16,881 nt of DNA from Candidatus Agathobaculum merdigallinarum (GCA_019115425.1 DXDO01000019.1:1-16881), one strand, 5' to 3'; counted from the first letter of the stretch, positions 7,061-14,443 are shown. Notes: a model not told the origin generated them from the letters alone. Program-made: numbers and translations.

Positions 7061-7627
7061 ATGAGAAACATCTGGCATGACATCGACCCGCGCTGCGTGA
7101 CCCCGGAGCGGTTTACCGCCGTGATCGAGATTTCAGCGGGCAGCAAGAAAAAGTATGAGCTGGACAAGCAGACCGGCCTGCTTCGGCTGGACCGCATCCT
7201 ATATACCTCCACGCACTACCCAGCAAACTACGGCTTTATCCCGCGCACGTATGCGGACGACGGCGACCCGCTGGACGTGCTCGTGCTGTGCACAGAAGCG
7301 CTCGACCCGCTGGTTGAGGTGGAGTGCTATCCGATCGGCGTCATCCGCATGATCGACGAGGACGAGATCGACGACAAGATCATCGCGATCCCGTTTGAGG
7401 ACCCGTCCTGGAATTTCTACCACGAGATCGGCGAGCTGCCGCCGCATTACGGCAGCGAGATCTCGCACTTTTTCGAGGTCTACAAGGGGCTTGAGCACAA
7501 GCACACGGCCACGTCGGACGCATTGACGCGCGAAGAGGCGGTCAAGGTGATCGAGGACTGCATGCAGCGGTATGAGGTGCATTTCTGCGGCCGCCGGCCA
7601 GAGAAGGAAGCCCACGCGGGCGGCTGA
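7061..7627 (+). CDS. ppa: Inorganic pyrophosphatase (family I, soluble)
   Basis: 188 residues. It hydrolyses pyrophosphate to two phosphates in the cytoplasm and pulls biosynthetic reactions forward. The family signature DDGDPLDVLV (66-75) supplies the metal-binding aspartates 67, 69 and 72. SKKKYELDKQTG (28-39), R45, NYGFIPRTY (56-64), the acidic IDEDEIDDK segment (98-106) and FEVYKGLEHK near the C-terminus are the other expected active-site parts. The start is the ATG at 7061, preceded by AAAGGAGG and an adjacent promoter; the open frame extends upstream through the ppk1 promoter region without any start signal. Sitting back to back with ppk1 suggests coordinated phosphate metabolism, though each has its own promoter. 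Confidence 0.96.
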   Translation: MRNIWHDIDPRCVTPERFTAVIEISAGSKKKYELDKQTGLLRLDRILYTSTHYPANYGFIPRTYADDGDPLDVLVLCTEALDPLVEVECYPIGVIRMIDEDEIDDKIIAIPFEDPSWNFYHEIGELPPHYGSEISHFFEVYKGLEHKHTATSDALTREEAVKVIEDCMQRYEVHFCGRRPEKEAHAGG

Positions 7628-7644
7628 ACCACTACATAAAACAG

Positions 7645-7673
7645 AAAAGCGAGGGAGTGATCCCTCGCTTTTT
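7645..7673. terminator. Bidirectional intrinsic terminator between ppa and pflA
   Basis: AAAAGCGAGGGA (7645-7656) pairs with TCCCTCGCTTTT (7661-7672) around a GTGA loop. T runs flank the stem on both strands, and it lies close to both stop codons, so it serves the convergent genes ppa and pflA. Confidence 0.93.
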
Positions 7674-7675
7674 GT

Positions 7676-8374
7676 TTACAGCTTTTCCAGCAGCTGCTTG
7701 AGCCAGGCCTCGTTCATCGCGGGCGTGTCCCGCAGGGGGAAATCGATCCCCAGCCGGTCGTATTTCTCGATGCACAGCTTGTGGAAGGGCAGGAACTCGA
7801 GCTTTTGCAGGTTGGGGAAGCGCTCGGCGTGCGCCTTGACCAGCCGCAGGTTTTCCAGGCTGTCGGTCAGCCCGGGCACGACCACATGCCGCACCCAGAG
7901 CGGCACGCCCTTCATGGCGGTCAGCTGCAAAAACCGCTCGACCTGCCTGAAATCCGCGCGGCAGTATTTGCGGTATTCGGCTTTGGTGAGGAACTTCAGG
8001 TCGCAGAGCACGAGGTCGGTGTGCCGTAGCACGCGCTCGGCCTCCGCAAGGTTGCCCACCCCCGAGGTGTCAAGCGCGGTGTGAACGCCCTGCTCATGCA
8101 GCTTTGCGAAGAATTCCTCGACAAATGCGGCCTGCATGAGCGGTTCGCCGCCGGTGACAGTCACGCCGCCGCCGTTCCGCCAGTAGGGGCGGAAGCGCAG
8201 CGCCTTGCGCGTGAGCTCGTCCGCGGTGTAGGCTTCGCCGCCCTCGGCCAGCCATGTATCCGGGTTGTGGCAGTAGACGCAGCGCAGCGGGCAGCCCTGC
8301 ATGAAGACGACATAGCGCACGCCCGGCCCGTCGACTGCGCCGAGCGACTGGATGGAGTTGACATAGCCTGTCAT
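7676..8374 (-). CDS. pflA: Pyruvate formate-lyase activating enzyme (radical SAM)
   Basis: 232 residues. It uses S-adenosylmethionine and a [4Fe-4S] cluster to place the glycyl radical on PflB under anaerobic conditions. The cluster motif is C28-PLR-C32-VY-C35, and the SAM-binding GGEP lies in VTVTGGEPL about 40 residues later. DLVLCDLK and GVPLWVRHVVVPGLTD are further family marks. I chose the ATG at 8374, with AAAGG 11 bases upstream; an in-frame GTG three codons earlier is only 2 bases from that ribosome site. It follows pflB on the same strand but across an unusually wide 326-bp gap. It ends 3 bases before the shared terminator stem. Confidence 0.96.
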   Translation of the reverse strand: MTGYVNSIQSLGAVDGPGVRYVVFMQGCPLRCVYCHNPDTWLAEGGEAYTADELTRKALRFRPYWRNGGGVTVTGGEPLMQAAFVEEFFAKLHEQGVHTALDTSGVGNLAEAERVLRHTDLVLCDLKFLTKAEYRKYCRADFRQVERFLQLTAMKGVPLWVRHVVVPGLTDSLENLRLVKAHAERFPNLQKLEFLPFHKLCIEKYDRLGIDFPLRDTPAMNEAWLKQLLEKL

Positions 8375-8700
8375 GCTGCACACAACCTTTCTTGTCTTAT
8401 AGCATTATGATATGATTGCCGCTTTGCAGGCGGAAAGAGAAGCTGGTCTGGGTCACAACTCGGCGCGCCGCATTCCGTAGGGGCGCGCATTGCGCGCCCG
8501 AGAGACGATGCCGCTGCGCGCGGCAGGCGCACAAGAGGGGAGACACCAAGGTTTCTCCCCTCTTGCGAATCACCCCTTTTCCTTCAGGACGCGCTACGCG
8601 CGTAAAAGTAAGTTGCACTTTGGTTATTGCCGCCCGGCCGCCCCAAAGGGTAAGCAAAAGTTGGGTGCCGTCCAGCAGGGGCGCGCAGGCACATAAAAAA
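8375..8700. repeat. Hairpin-rich intergenic sequence between pflB and pflA, likely an intergenic repeat element
   Basis: The 326 bases are not convincingly coding. They consist of a string of perfect inverted repeats: GGGCGCGC/GCGCGCCC around ATT (8481-8499), CAAGAGGGGAGA/TCTCCCCTCTTG around 10 bases (8532-8565), and ACGCGC/GCGCGT around TAC (8589-8603). AGGGGCGCGCA appears as a direct repeat at 8479-8489 and 8677-8687, near the edges of the structured part. The composition and the GGGGCGCGC-type hairpin resemble the dispersed palindromic repeats found between genes of many gut Clostridia; this comparison is from memory, and no second full copy lies in the window. The long 8532-8565 hairpin lacks a U tract, so it is more likely an mRNA processing or stability element than a terminator. 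Confidence 0.55.
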
Positions 8701-10929
8701 TCAAATGGCTTCGTGGAATGTGCGGGAGATGACCTCGCGCTGCTGCTCGCGGCTGAGCTTGTAGAAGTTGACCGCGTAGCCCGACACGCGGATGGTCAGG
8801 TTGGGGTACTGCTCCGGGTGCTCGTAGGCGGCCATCAGCGTTTCGCGGTTCATGACGTTGACGTTCAGGTGGTGCGCGTTCTGCGCGAAGTAGCCGCCCA
8901 TGATGGCGACCAGATTGTCCACGCGCTCCTCATCGGTCTTGCCGAGCGCGCCCGGGGTGATCGAGAAGGTGTTGGAAATGCCGTCGCGGCAGTACTCATA
9001 GCTGAGCTTTGCGACCGAGTTGAGCGAAGCCAGCGCGCCCGACTTATCGCGTCCGCTCATCGGGTTCGCGCCCGGCGCGAGCGGCTCGCCCTTGCGGCGG
9101 CCGTCCGGCGTGTTGCCGGTCTTTTTGCCGTACATGACGTTGGAGGTGATGGTCAGGATGGACAGGGTGTGCACCGCGCCGCGGTAGAGCGGGTACTGTT
9201 TCAGCGCCTCGTAGAACTTTTCGACCTGCTCGCAGGCGATGGCGTCCACGCGGTCGTCGTCGTTGCCGAACTTCGGGAAGTCCCCTTCGATCGTAAAGTC
9301 CACGATGATGCCGTTCTCCGGGTTGCGGATGGGATGCACTTTCGCGTACTTGATGGCCGAGAGCGAGTCCGCCATGCAGCTCATGCCCGCGATGCCGAAC
9401 GCCATCAGGCGGCGGACCTCCGTGTCGTGCAGCGCCATCTGGCTCTTCTCGTAGGCGTACTTGTCGTGCATATAGTGGATGGTGTTCATTGCGGAGATAT
9501 AGGTCTTGGCAAGCCACGGGCGGTAGAAGTCCATGCGGCGGCAGACCTCGTCGTAATCGAGCACGTCGCCCTCCATGACCGGCATCTCCGGACCGACCTG
9601 CTCGAACTTATTTTCGTCGCGGCCGCCGTTGATCGCCATCATCATCAGCTTTGCGATATTGGCGCGCGCGCCGAAGAACTGCATATCCTTGCCCACGCGC
9701 ATCGCGGAAACGCAGCATGCTATCGCGTAATCGTCGCCGAAGTGCGGGCGCATCACGTCGTCGTTCTCATACTGGAGTGCGTCCGTGTCGATGGACACCT
9801 TGGCGATGAACTTCTTCCAGTTTTCCGGCAGCTGCTCGCTCCACAGCACGGTCAGATTGGGCTCGGCCGCGGGGTTTAAGTTGTACAGCGTATTGAGCAT
9901 GCGGTAGCTGTTCTTGGTGACCATGTGGCGGCCGTCCTCGCCGATGCCGCCGACCGCCTCGGTGATCCACATCGGGTCGCCGCCGAACAGCTCGTTATAC
10001 TCGGGCGTGCGAAGGTGGCGCGCCATGCGCAGGTGCAGCACGAAGTCGTCCATGATCTCCTGCGCTTCGCTCTCGGTCAGGATGCCGGCCTTGAGGTCGC
10101 GCTCAAAGTAGATATCGAGGAAGGTGGAGGTGCGGCCGAGGCTCATCGCCGCGCCGTTCTGCTCCTTGATGCCCGCGAGGTAGGCAAAGTACAGCCACTG
10201 CACGGCTTCCTTGGCGTTTTCCGCCGGACGGGTGATGTCAAAGCCGTAGGACGCGGCCATTTTGACCATGTCCTTCAGCGCTTTAATCTGATCGGAAAGC
10301 TCCTCCGCAGTGCGGATCTCCTTCTCCGTGGTCGGGACCGCGCCGAGCGCGTCCTTGTCCTTCTGTTTCTCCTCGATCAGGCGGTCCGCGCCGTACAGCG
10401 CGACGCGGCGGTAGTCGCCGATGATGCGGCCGCGGCCGTAGGCGTCCGGCAGGCCGGTCAGCAGGCCGACGTGGCGCGCCTCGCGCACGTCCTTGGTGTA
10501 GGCGGAGAACACGCCGTCGTTGTGCGTCTTGTGGTACTTAAACTCCTCCTCGATCTGGGGGGAGACCTCGTAGCCGTAGGCCTTGCACGCCTCGCGCACC
10601 ATGCGCATGCCGCCGAACGGGTTGCAGGCGCGCTTTAACGGCTCGTCGGTCTGCAAACCGACGATGATCTCGTTGTCCTTGTCCAGGTAGCCCGGGCCGA
10701 AGGCAGTGATGGTGATGACGGTATCCGTGTCGATGCTGCGCACGCCGCCCTTGTCGCGCTCCTCGGCGAGCAGGGCGTCGAACTTTTCGCGCAGCGCGGT
10801 GGTGCGCGCGGTCGCGGGCGCAAGGAAGGCGCTGTCGCCGTCATAGGGGGTGTAGTTTCTCTGAATGAAGTCGCGGACGTTGATCTCGTTCTGCCAAGCG
10901 CCGCCGATGAAGGTGTTCCATGCGTTCAT
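8701..10929 (-). CDS. pflB: Formate acetyltransferase (pyruvate formate-lyase)
   Basis: 742 residues, normal length. It splits pyruvate with CoA into acetyl-CoA and formate, the main anaerobic pyruvate outlet in many fermenters and a source of one-carbon units. The catalytic cysteine pair is Cys405-Cys406 in IACCVSAM, and the glycyl radical site is Gly717 in RVSGYAVNF near the C-terminus. HLNVNVMNRETL and GNTPDGRRKGEPLAPGANP are other hallmark segments of PflB rather than of glycerol or choline radical enzymes. The ATG at 10929 follows AGGAGG. The frame stays open upstream through the riboswitch leader but without start signals. Expression should depend on the ZTP riboswitch in its leader; PflA, encoded next, activates the enzyme. 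Confidence 0.98.
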   Translation of the reverse strand: MNAWNTFIGGAWQNEINVRDFIQRNYTPYDGDSAFLAPATARTTALREKFDALLAEERDKGGVRSIDTDTVITITAFGPGYLDKDNEIIVGLQTDEPLKRACNPFGGMRMVREACKAYGYEVSPQIEEEFKYHKTHNDGVFSAYTKDVREARHVGLLTGLPDAYGRGRIIGDYRRVALYGADRLIEEKQKDKDALGAVPTTEKEIRTAEELSDQIKALKDMVKMAASYGFDITRPAENAKEAVQWLYFAYLAGIKEQNGAAMSLGRTSTFLDIYFERDLKAGILTESEAQEIMDDFVLHLRMARHLRTPEYNELFGGDPMWITEAVGGIGEDGRHMVTKNSYRMLNTLYNLNPAAEPNLTVLWSEQLPENWKKFIAKVSIDTDALQYENDDVMRPHFGDDYAIACCVSAMRVGKDMQFFGARANIAKLMMMAINGGRDENKFEQVGPEMPVMEGDVLDYDEVCRRMDFYRPWLAKTYISAMNTIHYMHDKYAYEKSQMALHDTEVRRLMAFGIAGMSCMADSLSAIKYAKVHPIRNPENGIIVDFTIEGDFPKFGNDDDRVDAIACEQVEKFYEALKQYPLYRGAVHTLSILTITSNVMYGKKTGNTPDGRRKGEPLAPGANPMSGRDKSGALASLNSVAKLSYEYCRDGISNTFSITPGALGKTDEERVDNLVAIMGGYFAQNAHHLNVNVMNRETLMAAYEHPEQYPNLTIRVSGYAVNFYKLSREQQREVISRTFHEAI

Positions 10930-10957
10930 ATGATTTGTTCCTCCTGATTTTGGTCCG

Positions 10958-10989
10958 GCTGCCCTTTTTTGTATGCAAAAAAGGGCAGC
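10958..10989 (-). promoter_or_regulatory. Antiterminator hairpin in the pflB leader
   Basis: GCTGCCCTTTTTTG pairs perfectly over 14 bp with the sequence 4 bases away (10958-10971 with 10976-10989). No T run follows it, so it is not a terminator itself. Its 5' arm in the transcript contains the 3' arm and the U tract of the upstream terminator, so forming this hairpin must destroy the terminator. Confidence 0.7.
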
Positions 10990-11015
10990 ATCGCTCATTG
11001 CTTGCGACACTGCCC
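10977..11015 (-). terminator. Riboswitch-controlled intrinsic terminator in the pflB leader
   Basis: In the transcript GGGCAGTGTCGC (11004-11015) pairs with GCGATGCTGCCC (10983-10994), a 12-bp stem with two G-U wobbles and a 9-base loop, followed by six U (10977-10982). The first arm is also the 3' end of the riboswitch aptamer, so ligand-bound aptamer and terminator exclude each other. Confidence 0.85.
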
Positions 11016-11089
11016 AGACGGTCGGCATTCATTGCGGAACCCCTGCTCCCCGGTGGTTTGCGCTCCACCTCTGCCCGTCAGTTGCAGGG
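11012..11089 (-). ncRNA. ZTP riboswitch aptamer (pfl RNA motif) controlling pflB
   Basis: Read on the minus strand, the conserved parts appear in order: P1 arm CCCTGC (11084-11089), the core CTGACGGGCAGA, P2 GGTGG/CCACC (11065-11069 with 11052-11056), the conserved GGGGAGC joining region, P1 closing arm GCAGGG (11041-11046), a linker, then the 3' domain GCCGACCGTCTGGGC (11012-11026). This is the layout of the pfl motif, known to bind ZTP/ZMP, purine precursors that pile up when 10-formyl-tetrahydrofolate is short. Known members are ON switches. Ligand binding here should hold the CTGGGCAG end inside the aptamer and prevent the terminator at 10977-11015, raising PflB and thus formate for folate charging. 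Confidence 0.92.
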
Positions 11090-11105
11090 AATCTGTCATG
11101 GCATC

Positions 11106-11134
11106 AGGATACCACAAAACCCGCGCGGAGGCAA
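11106..11134 (-). promoter_or_regulatory. Promoter of pflB
   Basis: On the minus strand TTGCCT (11129-11134) and TATCCT (11106-11111) are separated by exactly 17 bases. Transcription would start near 11099, ten bases before the aptamer's first stem, which fits the riboswitch well. Confidence 0.7.
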
Positions 11135-11238
11135 CTGCGAAATCGCACAAATTTTCCCGCCCAAAAGCATCTGTCTCTGCACCGGAGATCAAAAACGAAC
11201 GGATTTGTGATCGTTGGATAAAATATACAAAAAGCATC

Positions 11239-11267
11239 TTCACAAGCGGGGGAAAAAGGGGTATATT
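11239..11267 (+). promoter_or_regulatory. Promoter of the phosphofructokinase gene
   Basis: TTCACA (11239-11244) and TATATT (11262-11267) are 17 bases apart, with the start codon 31 bases downstream. It is divergent from, and about 105 bp away from, the pflB promoter. Confidence 0.65.
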
Positions 11268-11297
11268 AGATATATAAATTATGCAGGAGGCGATCTT

Positions 11298-12374
11298 ATG
11301 AAAATCGGTATGCTGACGAGCGGCGGCGATTGCCAGGGCCTGAACTCCGCGCTGCGCGGCGTAGCCAAGACGCTGTACAATGAGCTGGGCAACAAGGTGA
11401 CCATCTACGGCATTCGGGACGGCTACCGCGGCCTGATCGAGGGCGATTACCACGTGATGAGCCCCAAGGATTTTTCTGATATCCTGACGCTGGGCGGCAC
11501 CATCCTCGGCACCTCGCGCCAGCCGTTTAAGGAAATGAAGAAATCCGCCGAGGACAGCGAGGAGACCAAGCTGGAGAAGATGCTCAAAACCGTCCGCGAC
11601 GAGGGCTTCGACTGCCTTGTCATTCTGGGCGGCAACGGCACGCATAAGACCGCGAACCTGCTCAGTGAAAACGGCGTCAACGTTGTCACCCTGCCCAAGA
11701 CGATCGACAATGACCTGTGGGGCACGGAAACGACCTTTGGCTTCCAGTCCGCGATCGATATCGCGTCCACGGTCATCGATTCCATCCACTCGACCGCATT
11801 CTCGCACTCGCGTGTGTTCATCGTCGAGGTCATGGGACACAAGGCGGGCTGGCTGACACTGTATTCGGGCATCGCGTCCGGCGCGGACATCATTATCATT
11901 CCGGAGATCCCGTACAGCGCCAAGGCGATCGCCAAGGCGATCCAGAAGCGCGAGCAGAGCGGCAAGCGCTTTTCCATCCTCGCGGTCGCGGAAGGCGCGA
12001 TCAGTCAGGAAGAGGCCAAGATGAGCAAGAAAGAGTTCAAGGCGGCGCGCGAGAAGATGCCCTACCCATCGATCTCCTACCGCATTGCGGACGAGCTCAA
12101 GGAGCTGACCGGACAGGAGATCCGCGTCACCATCCCGGGCCATTATCAGCGCGGCGGCGCGCCCTGCCCGGCCGATCGCCTGCTGACCAGCCGTCTCGGC
12201 GTGGCGGCGGCGCAGCTGATCCGTGAGAAAAAATACGGCTATATGGTCGCGGTGCAGAACGATAAAATCGTACCCGTGCCGCTTTCCGAGGTCGCGGGCA
12301 AGCTCAAGACCGTCCCGCCCGACGGAGAGGTCGTCCGCGCGGCGCGCGCCCTCGGCCTGTCCATGGGGGATTAA
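11298..12374 (+). CDS. pfkA: 6-phosphofructokinase, ATP-type of the mixed-substrate group
   Basis: 358 residues. It phosphorylates fructose 6-phosphate to the 1,6-bisphosphate in glycolysis. The phosphoryl-donor loop LTSGGDCQGLN (6-16), GGNGT (111-115), catalytic PKTIDND (133-139, base Asp137) and MGHKAGW (179-185) are all present. By the E. coli comparison the donor-site residues are Gly114 (position 104) and Lys134 (position 124): glycine at 104 points to ATP, while lysine at 124 is shared with pyrophosphate enzymes. This Gly/Lys pair is the mark of group III PFKs, as in actinobacteria. Asn113 replaces the usual Asp103. The ATG at 11298 has GGAGG 8 bases upstream, and a promoter fits directly ahead. 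Donor preference should be tested and not assumed. Confidence 0.93.
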   Translation: MKIGMLTSGGDCQGLNSALRGVAKTLYNELGNKVTIYGIRDGYRGLIEGDYHVMSPKDFSDILTLGGTILGTSRQPFKEMKKSAEDSEETKLEKMLKTVRDEGFDCLVILGGNGTHKTANLLSENGVNVVTLPKTIDNDLWGTETTFGFQSAIDIASTVIDSIHSTAFSHSRVFIVEVMGHKAGWLTLYSGIASGADIIIIPEIPYSAKAIAKAIQKREQSGKRFSILAVAEGAISQEEAKMSKKEFKAAREKMPYPSISYRIADELKELTGQEIRVTIPGHYQRGGAPCPADRLLTSRLGVAAAQLIREKKYGYMVAVQNDKIVPVPLSEVAGKLKTVPPDGEVVRAARALGLSMGD

Positions 12375-12517
12375 ACCCTGGAAACGCTTCAAAGCGGCCG
12401 CCCTTTTGGTGTGCGGCGGAGCAAAGGCTTTTTCAGTAAGCCAAGGGGTTCGGATTATCGAAAATTCTCCGCATCGAAGCGCGTGTCAAACAGAATTCTG
12501 CGGCAAGCCGCGAAATT
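12375..12517. other. Short intergenic stretch after the phosphofructokinase gene
   Basis: Nothing gene-like is visible. Small inverted repeats (CGCT/AGCG near 12383, GCGGC/GCCGC at about 12500-12511) are present without T runs; the real terminator follows at 12518. Confidence 0.4.
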
Positions 12518-12549
12518 AAAAAAGTCAGGCATATGTGCCTGACTTTTTT
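12518..12549. terminator. Bidirectional intrinsic terminator between pfkA and the restriction-modification genes
   Basis: AAAAAAGTCAGGCA (12518-12531) pairs with 12536-12549 around TATG. The A-rich and T-rich flanks provide a T run on both strands. It is 143 bases after the pfkA stop and 61 bases after the endonuclease stop, so it closes both convergent units. Confidence 0.92.
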
Positions 12550-12610
12550 ATGCTTTGAGGGCAAAAAAGTTTTGCGTAGGGGAATCTTTTGCGTTCTTCA
12601 TTTTATTGCA

Positions 12611-13660
12611 TTATTGCAGCGCGTGAATCTCATCGATAAAGCTTGACATCGGGCGCACATAATCGCATAAGCCGATATTTTTTCTGGCGGCCTCCAAAAC
12701 ACGGCTGTCGTCGGACAGAAAGAAAATATGCCGCTGCTTTCCCAACAGCGCCAGTTTGTCATCGCTTAAATCCTCGTCATAGGTAACCAGATGCCAGATC
12801 TGCCGGATCTTATACTGGCTCAGGGTGGCGGAATCCGCGCTGGACACCTGTTTCCAGCGCTCCCGCAGCGTCCGCTTGCAGGAGATACCCACCAGCCAGC
12901 GGTCCTTGCACCGAAACCATTTGTCCACCTCGATATCCGCCTGAAAATGTTCGGGCTTGTCCGCAGCCTTGATATGATAATAATCAAAGAGAAAGGACGC
13001 GACATCTTCCAGACTGCCGCCCGCGCGCTGCTTGCGCTTCTGCGCCAGACGGTGCTCAAATTCCTGAACAAAAGCGGTCAGCACCATATCGCTGTCCTGC
13101 ACCGGCAGTTCAGCCAAAAAAGCGCGCAGGGCGGAAAATTCCCTGACGACAAGCGTACGTTCGGCCTGCAAACAGCCGTCCACCCCGACATTATCCCACA
13201 TCAGCACCACCTTGGCCAGCCCTTTAGCCCCGAGCGAATCCAAAAACGCCGTCGCGACATTGACCGTGAACTCTCTGTCGTTGTTCGGCACTTCCTGCAG
13301 CGCCAGGTGAATCGGCAGCATCACATGCTCCAAGGTTAAAATCAGGACTTTGACATCCGCGGGTGTCGAGATCTTGTCAAACAGATCCTGATACAGAAGC
13401 TGGATACGCTGATGCAGGGAGTGGGCGCGCGCGGTCTGCATATCAACGACCCGCTCAAAGCACTGCTTGGCCGAAGCGACAATCTGCGCGTCGTCCAGCC
13501 CGCCCGCGTGGTCGAGCACCTGACGCAGCGCGGCCGGTGCCTGTTTCAAAATATTGCTGTTTTTTCCAACGGCGCCATACTTATCCTTGTTGATGAGCAT
13601 GCGCGAAAACCAATATACGTTCTCATAAGGATTGATCCGGCCGGTTACTTTGTTATACAT
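12611..13660 (-). CDS. Type II restriction endonuclease, EcoRII-C-like (PD-(D/E)XK)
   Basis: 349 residues. The C-terminal part lines up by eye with the EcoRII catalytic domain: KQRAGGSLE (210-218) like its RAGKSLE, QADIEVDKW (240-248) at the acidic motif, GISCKRTLRERWKQ (258-271) like KTTCKDRWRQ with Lys262 and the following Arg, then HLVTYDEDLSDDKL (290-303) and a final SSFIDEI (339-345). It would cut unmethylated DNA at an unknown sequence. The first 200 residues match nothing I recognise and might be a DNA-binding or effector part. The start ATG overlaps the end of the methyltransferase gene by 8 bases, with GAGGAG 7 bases upstream, so the two are translationally coupled. Base composition is visibly AT-richer than the flanks, a sign of transfer. 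Confidence 0.75.
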   Translation of the reverse strand: MYNKVTGRINPYENVYWFSRMLINKDKYGAVGKNSNILKQAPAALRQVLDHAGGLDDAQIVASAKQCFERVVDMQTARAHSLHQRIQLLYQDLFDKISTPADVKVLILTLEHVMLPIHLALQEVPNNDREFTVNVATAFLDSLGAKGLAKVVLMWDNVGVDGCLQAERTLVVREFSALRAFLAELPVQDSDMVLTAFVQEFEHRLAQKRKQRAGGSLEDVASFLFDYYHIKAADKPEHFQADIEVDKWFRCKDRWLVGISCKRTLRERWKQVSSADSATLSQYKIRQIWHLVTYDEDLSDDKLALLGKQRHIFFLSDDSRVLEAARKNIGLCDYVRPMSSFIDEIHALQ

Positions 13661-14423
13661 GCTGCCACTCCTCGCCGTTCAGGCGCCGCTGCGCCATATC
13701 GCAATAAGTCTGCGAAATATCAATGCCGATAAAGTCTCTGTTCAGTTTTTTTGCCGCAACAGCGGTCGTTCCGCTGCCCATGAAGGGGTCCAGAACGATC
13801 TGTGCGGTTGTGCTGCCAATAATACGCTCTATCAAATCCAGGGGGAACGGCGCCGGATGCGGATTGTTCAGATCCTGGCCGAATTCCCACACATCCCCGT
13901 ACCGGTTGGCTTTGGGAGCGAGCTTGAAATCTTTTTTCGCAATCAAATAAATCACTTCATAGGTGGGCAGGAAATAGCCGGGATTAAAATTGATGCCGCC
14001 CTTGCGGCGCCAGATGATAATCTGCCGGACCGGAAATCCGGAAACGATATCCTGCCGGTCCTGCAAAAGGCCGTTCTGTACGCGCCACTTGTGATTGTAA
14101 AAAATCGCGCCGTTATCCGTGAGCAGACGCATCATTTCTTCCAGACAGCTTCGCTGCCAGGCGACATACTCGTCGTGCGGCATGCAGTCGTTATATTTCC
14201 CGTCATAGCCATGCAAAAGGCGTGCGTTGGACCATTTTCCACCGCGTCCATCCTTCATGCCGTTTCCGGAGGAATTCCGCAGATTATAGGGGGGTGAGGT
14301 CACAATCAAATCAATGCTGTGGTCAGGCAGCTTTTGCATCGTAGGGACCGTATCTCCGCAAAGAAAGCGATTGCGGTAGAGAGCCAATCGATCCAGCTCC
14401 GGCGCAGCAGTGCCATTATTCAT
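13653..14423 (-). CDS. Beta-class DNA methyltransferase (N4-cytosine or N6-adenine), restriction-modification partner
   Basis: 256 residues. Motif IV, TSPPYN (42-47), comes before motif I, DPFMGSGTT (212-220), with the target-recognition stretch between, the order that defines the beta class. FPLDLIERII (193-202) is motif X just ahead of motif I and FIGIDIS (231-237) follows. SPPY rather than DPPY leans toward N4-cytosine methylation, but N6-adenine enzymes of this shape exist. EcoRII's own partner is a C5-cytosine enzyme, so this pairing differs. The ATG at 14423 is chosen for the AGGAG 7 bases upstream; a TTG 18 bases earlier overlaps that ribosome site. It starts 20 bases after the phosphatase-GNAT gene, so it may share its transcript. 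Composition is AT-rich (one 60-base line is 38% GC, against 68% for one in the upstream gene). Confidence 0.92.
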   Translation of the reverse strand: MNNGTAAPELDRLALYRNRFLCGDTVPTMQKLPDHSIDLIVTSPPYNLRNSSGNGMKDGRGGKWSNARLLHGYDGKYNDCMPHDEYVAWQRSCLEEMMRLLTDNGAIFYNHKWRVQNGLLQDRQDIVSGFPVRQIIIWRRKGGINFNPGYFLPTYEVIYLIAKKDFKLAPKANRYGDVWEFGQDLNNPHPAPFPLDLIERIIGSTTAQIVLDPFMGSGTTAVAAKKLNRDFIGIDISQTYCDMAQRRLNGEEWQHV

Positions 14424-14443
14424 AACAAAACTCCTAGTCAAAA

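Noticed and set aside
8532..8565. Terminator after pflB
   Set aside because: A perfect 12-bp stem, but the downstream minus-strand sequence is GC-rich with no U tract.
8397..8657. An 86-codon minus-strand frame between pflB and pflA
   Set aside because: It reads through repeat hairpins, has no ribosome site and resembles translated intergenic repeat, not a protein.
10958..10989. The 14-bp hairpin read as a transcription terminator
   Set aside because: No T run follows it on either strand; the T tract is inside its stem, which fits an antiterminator.
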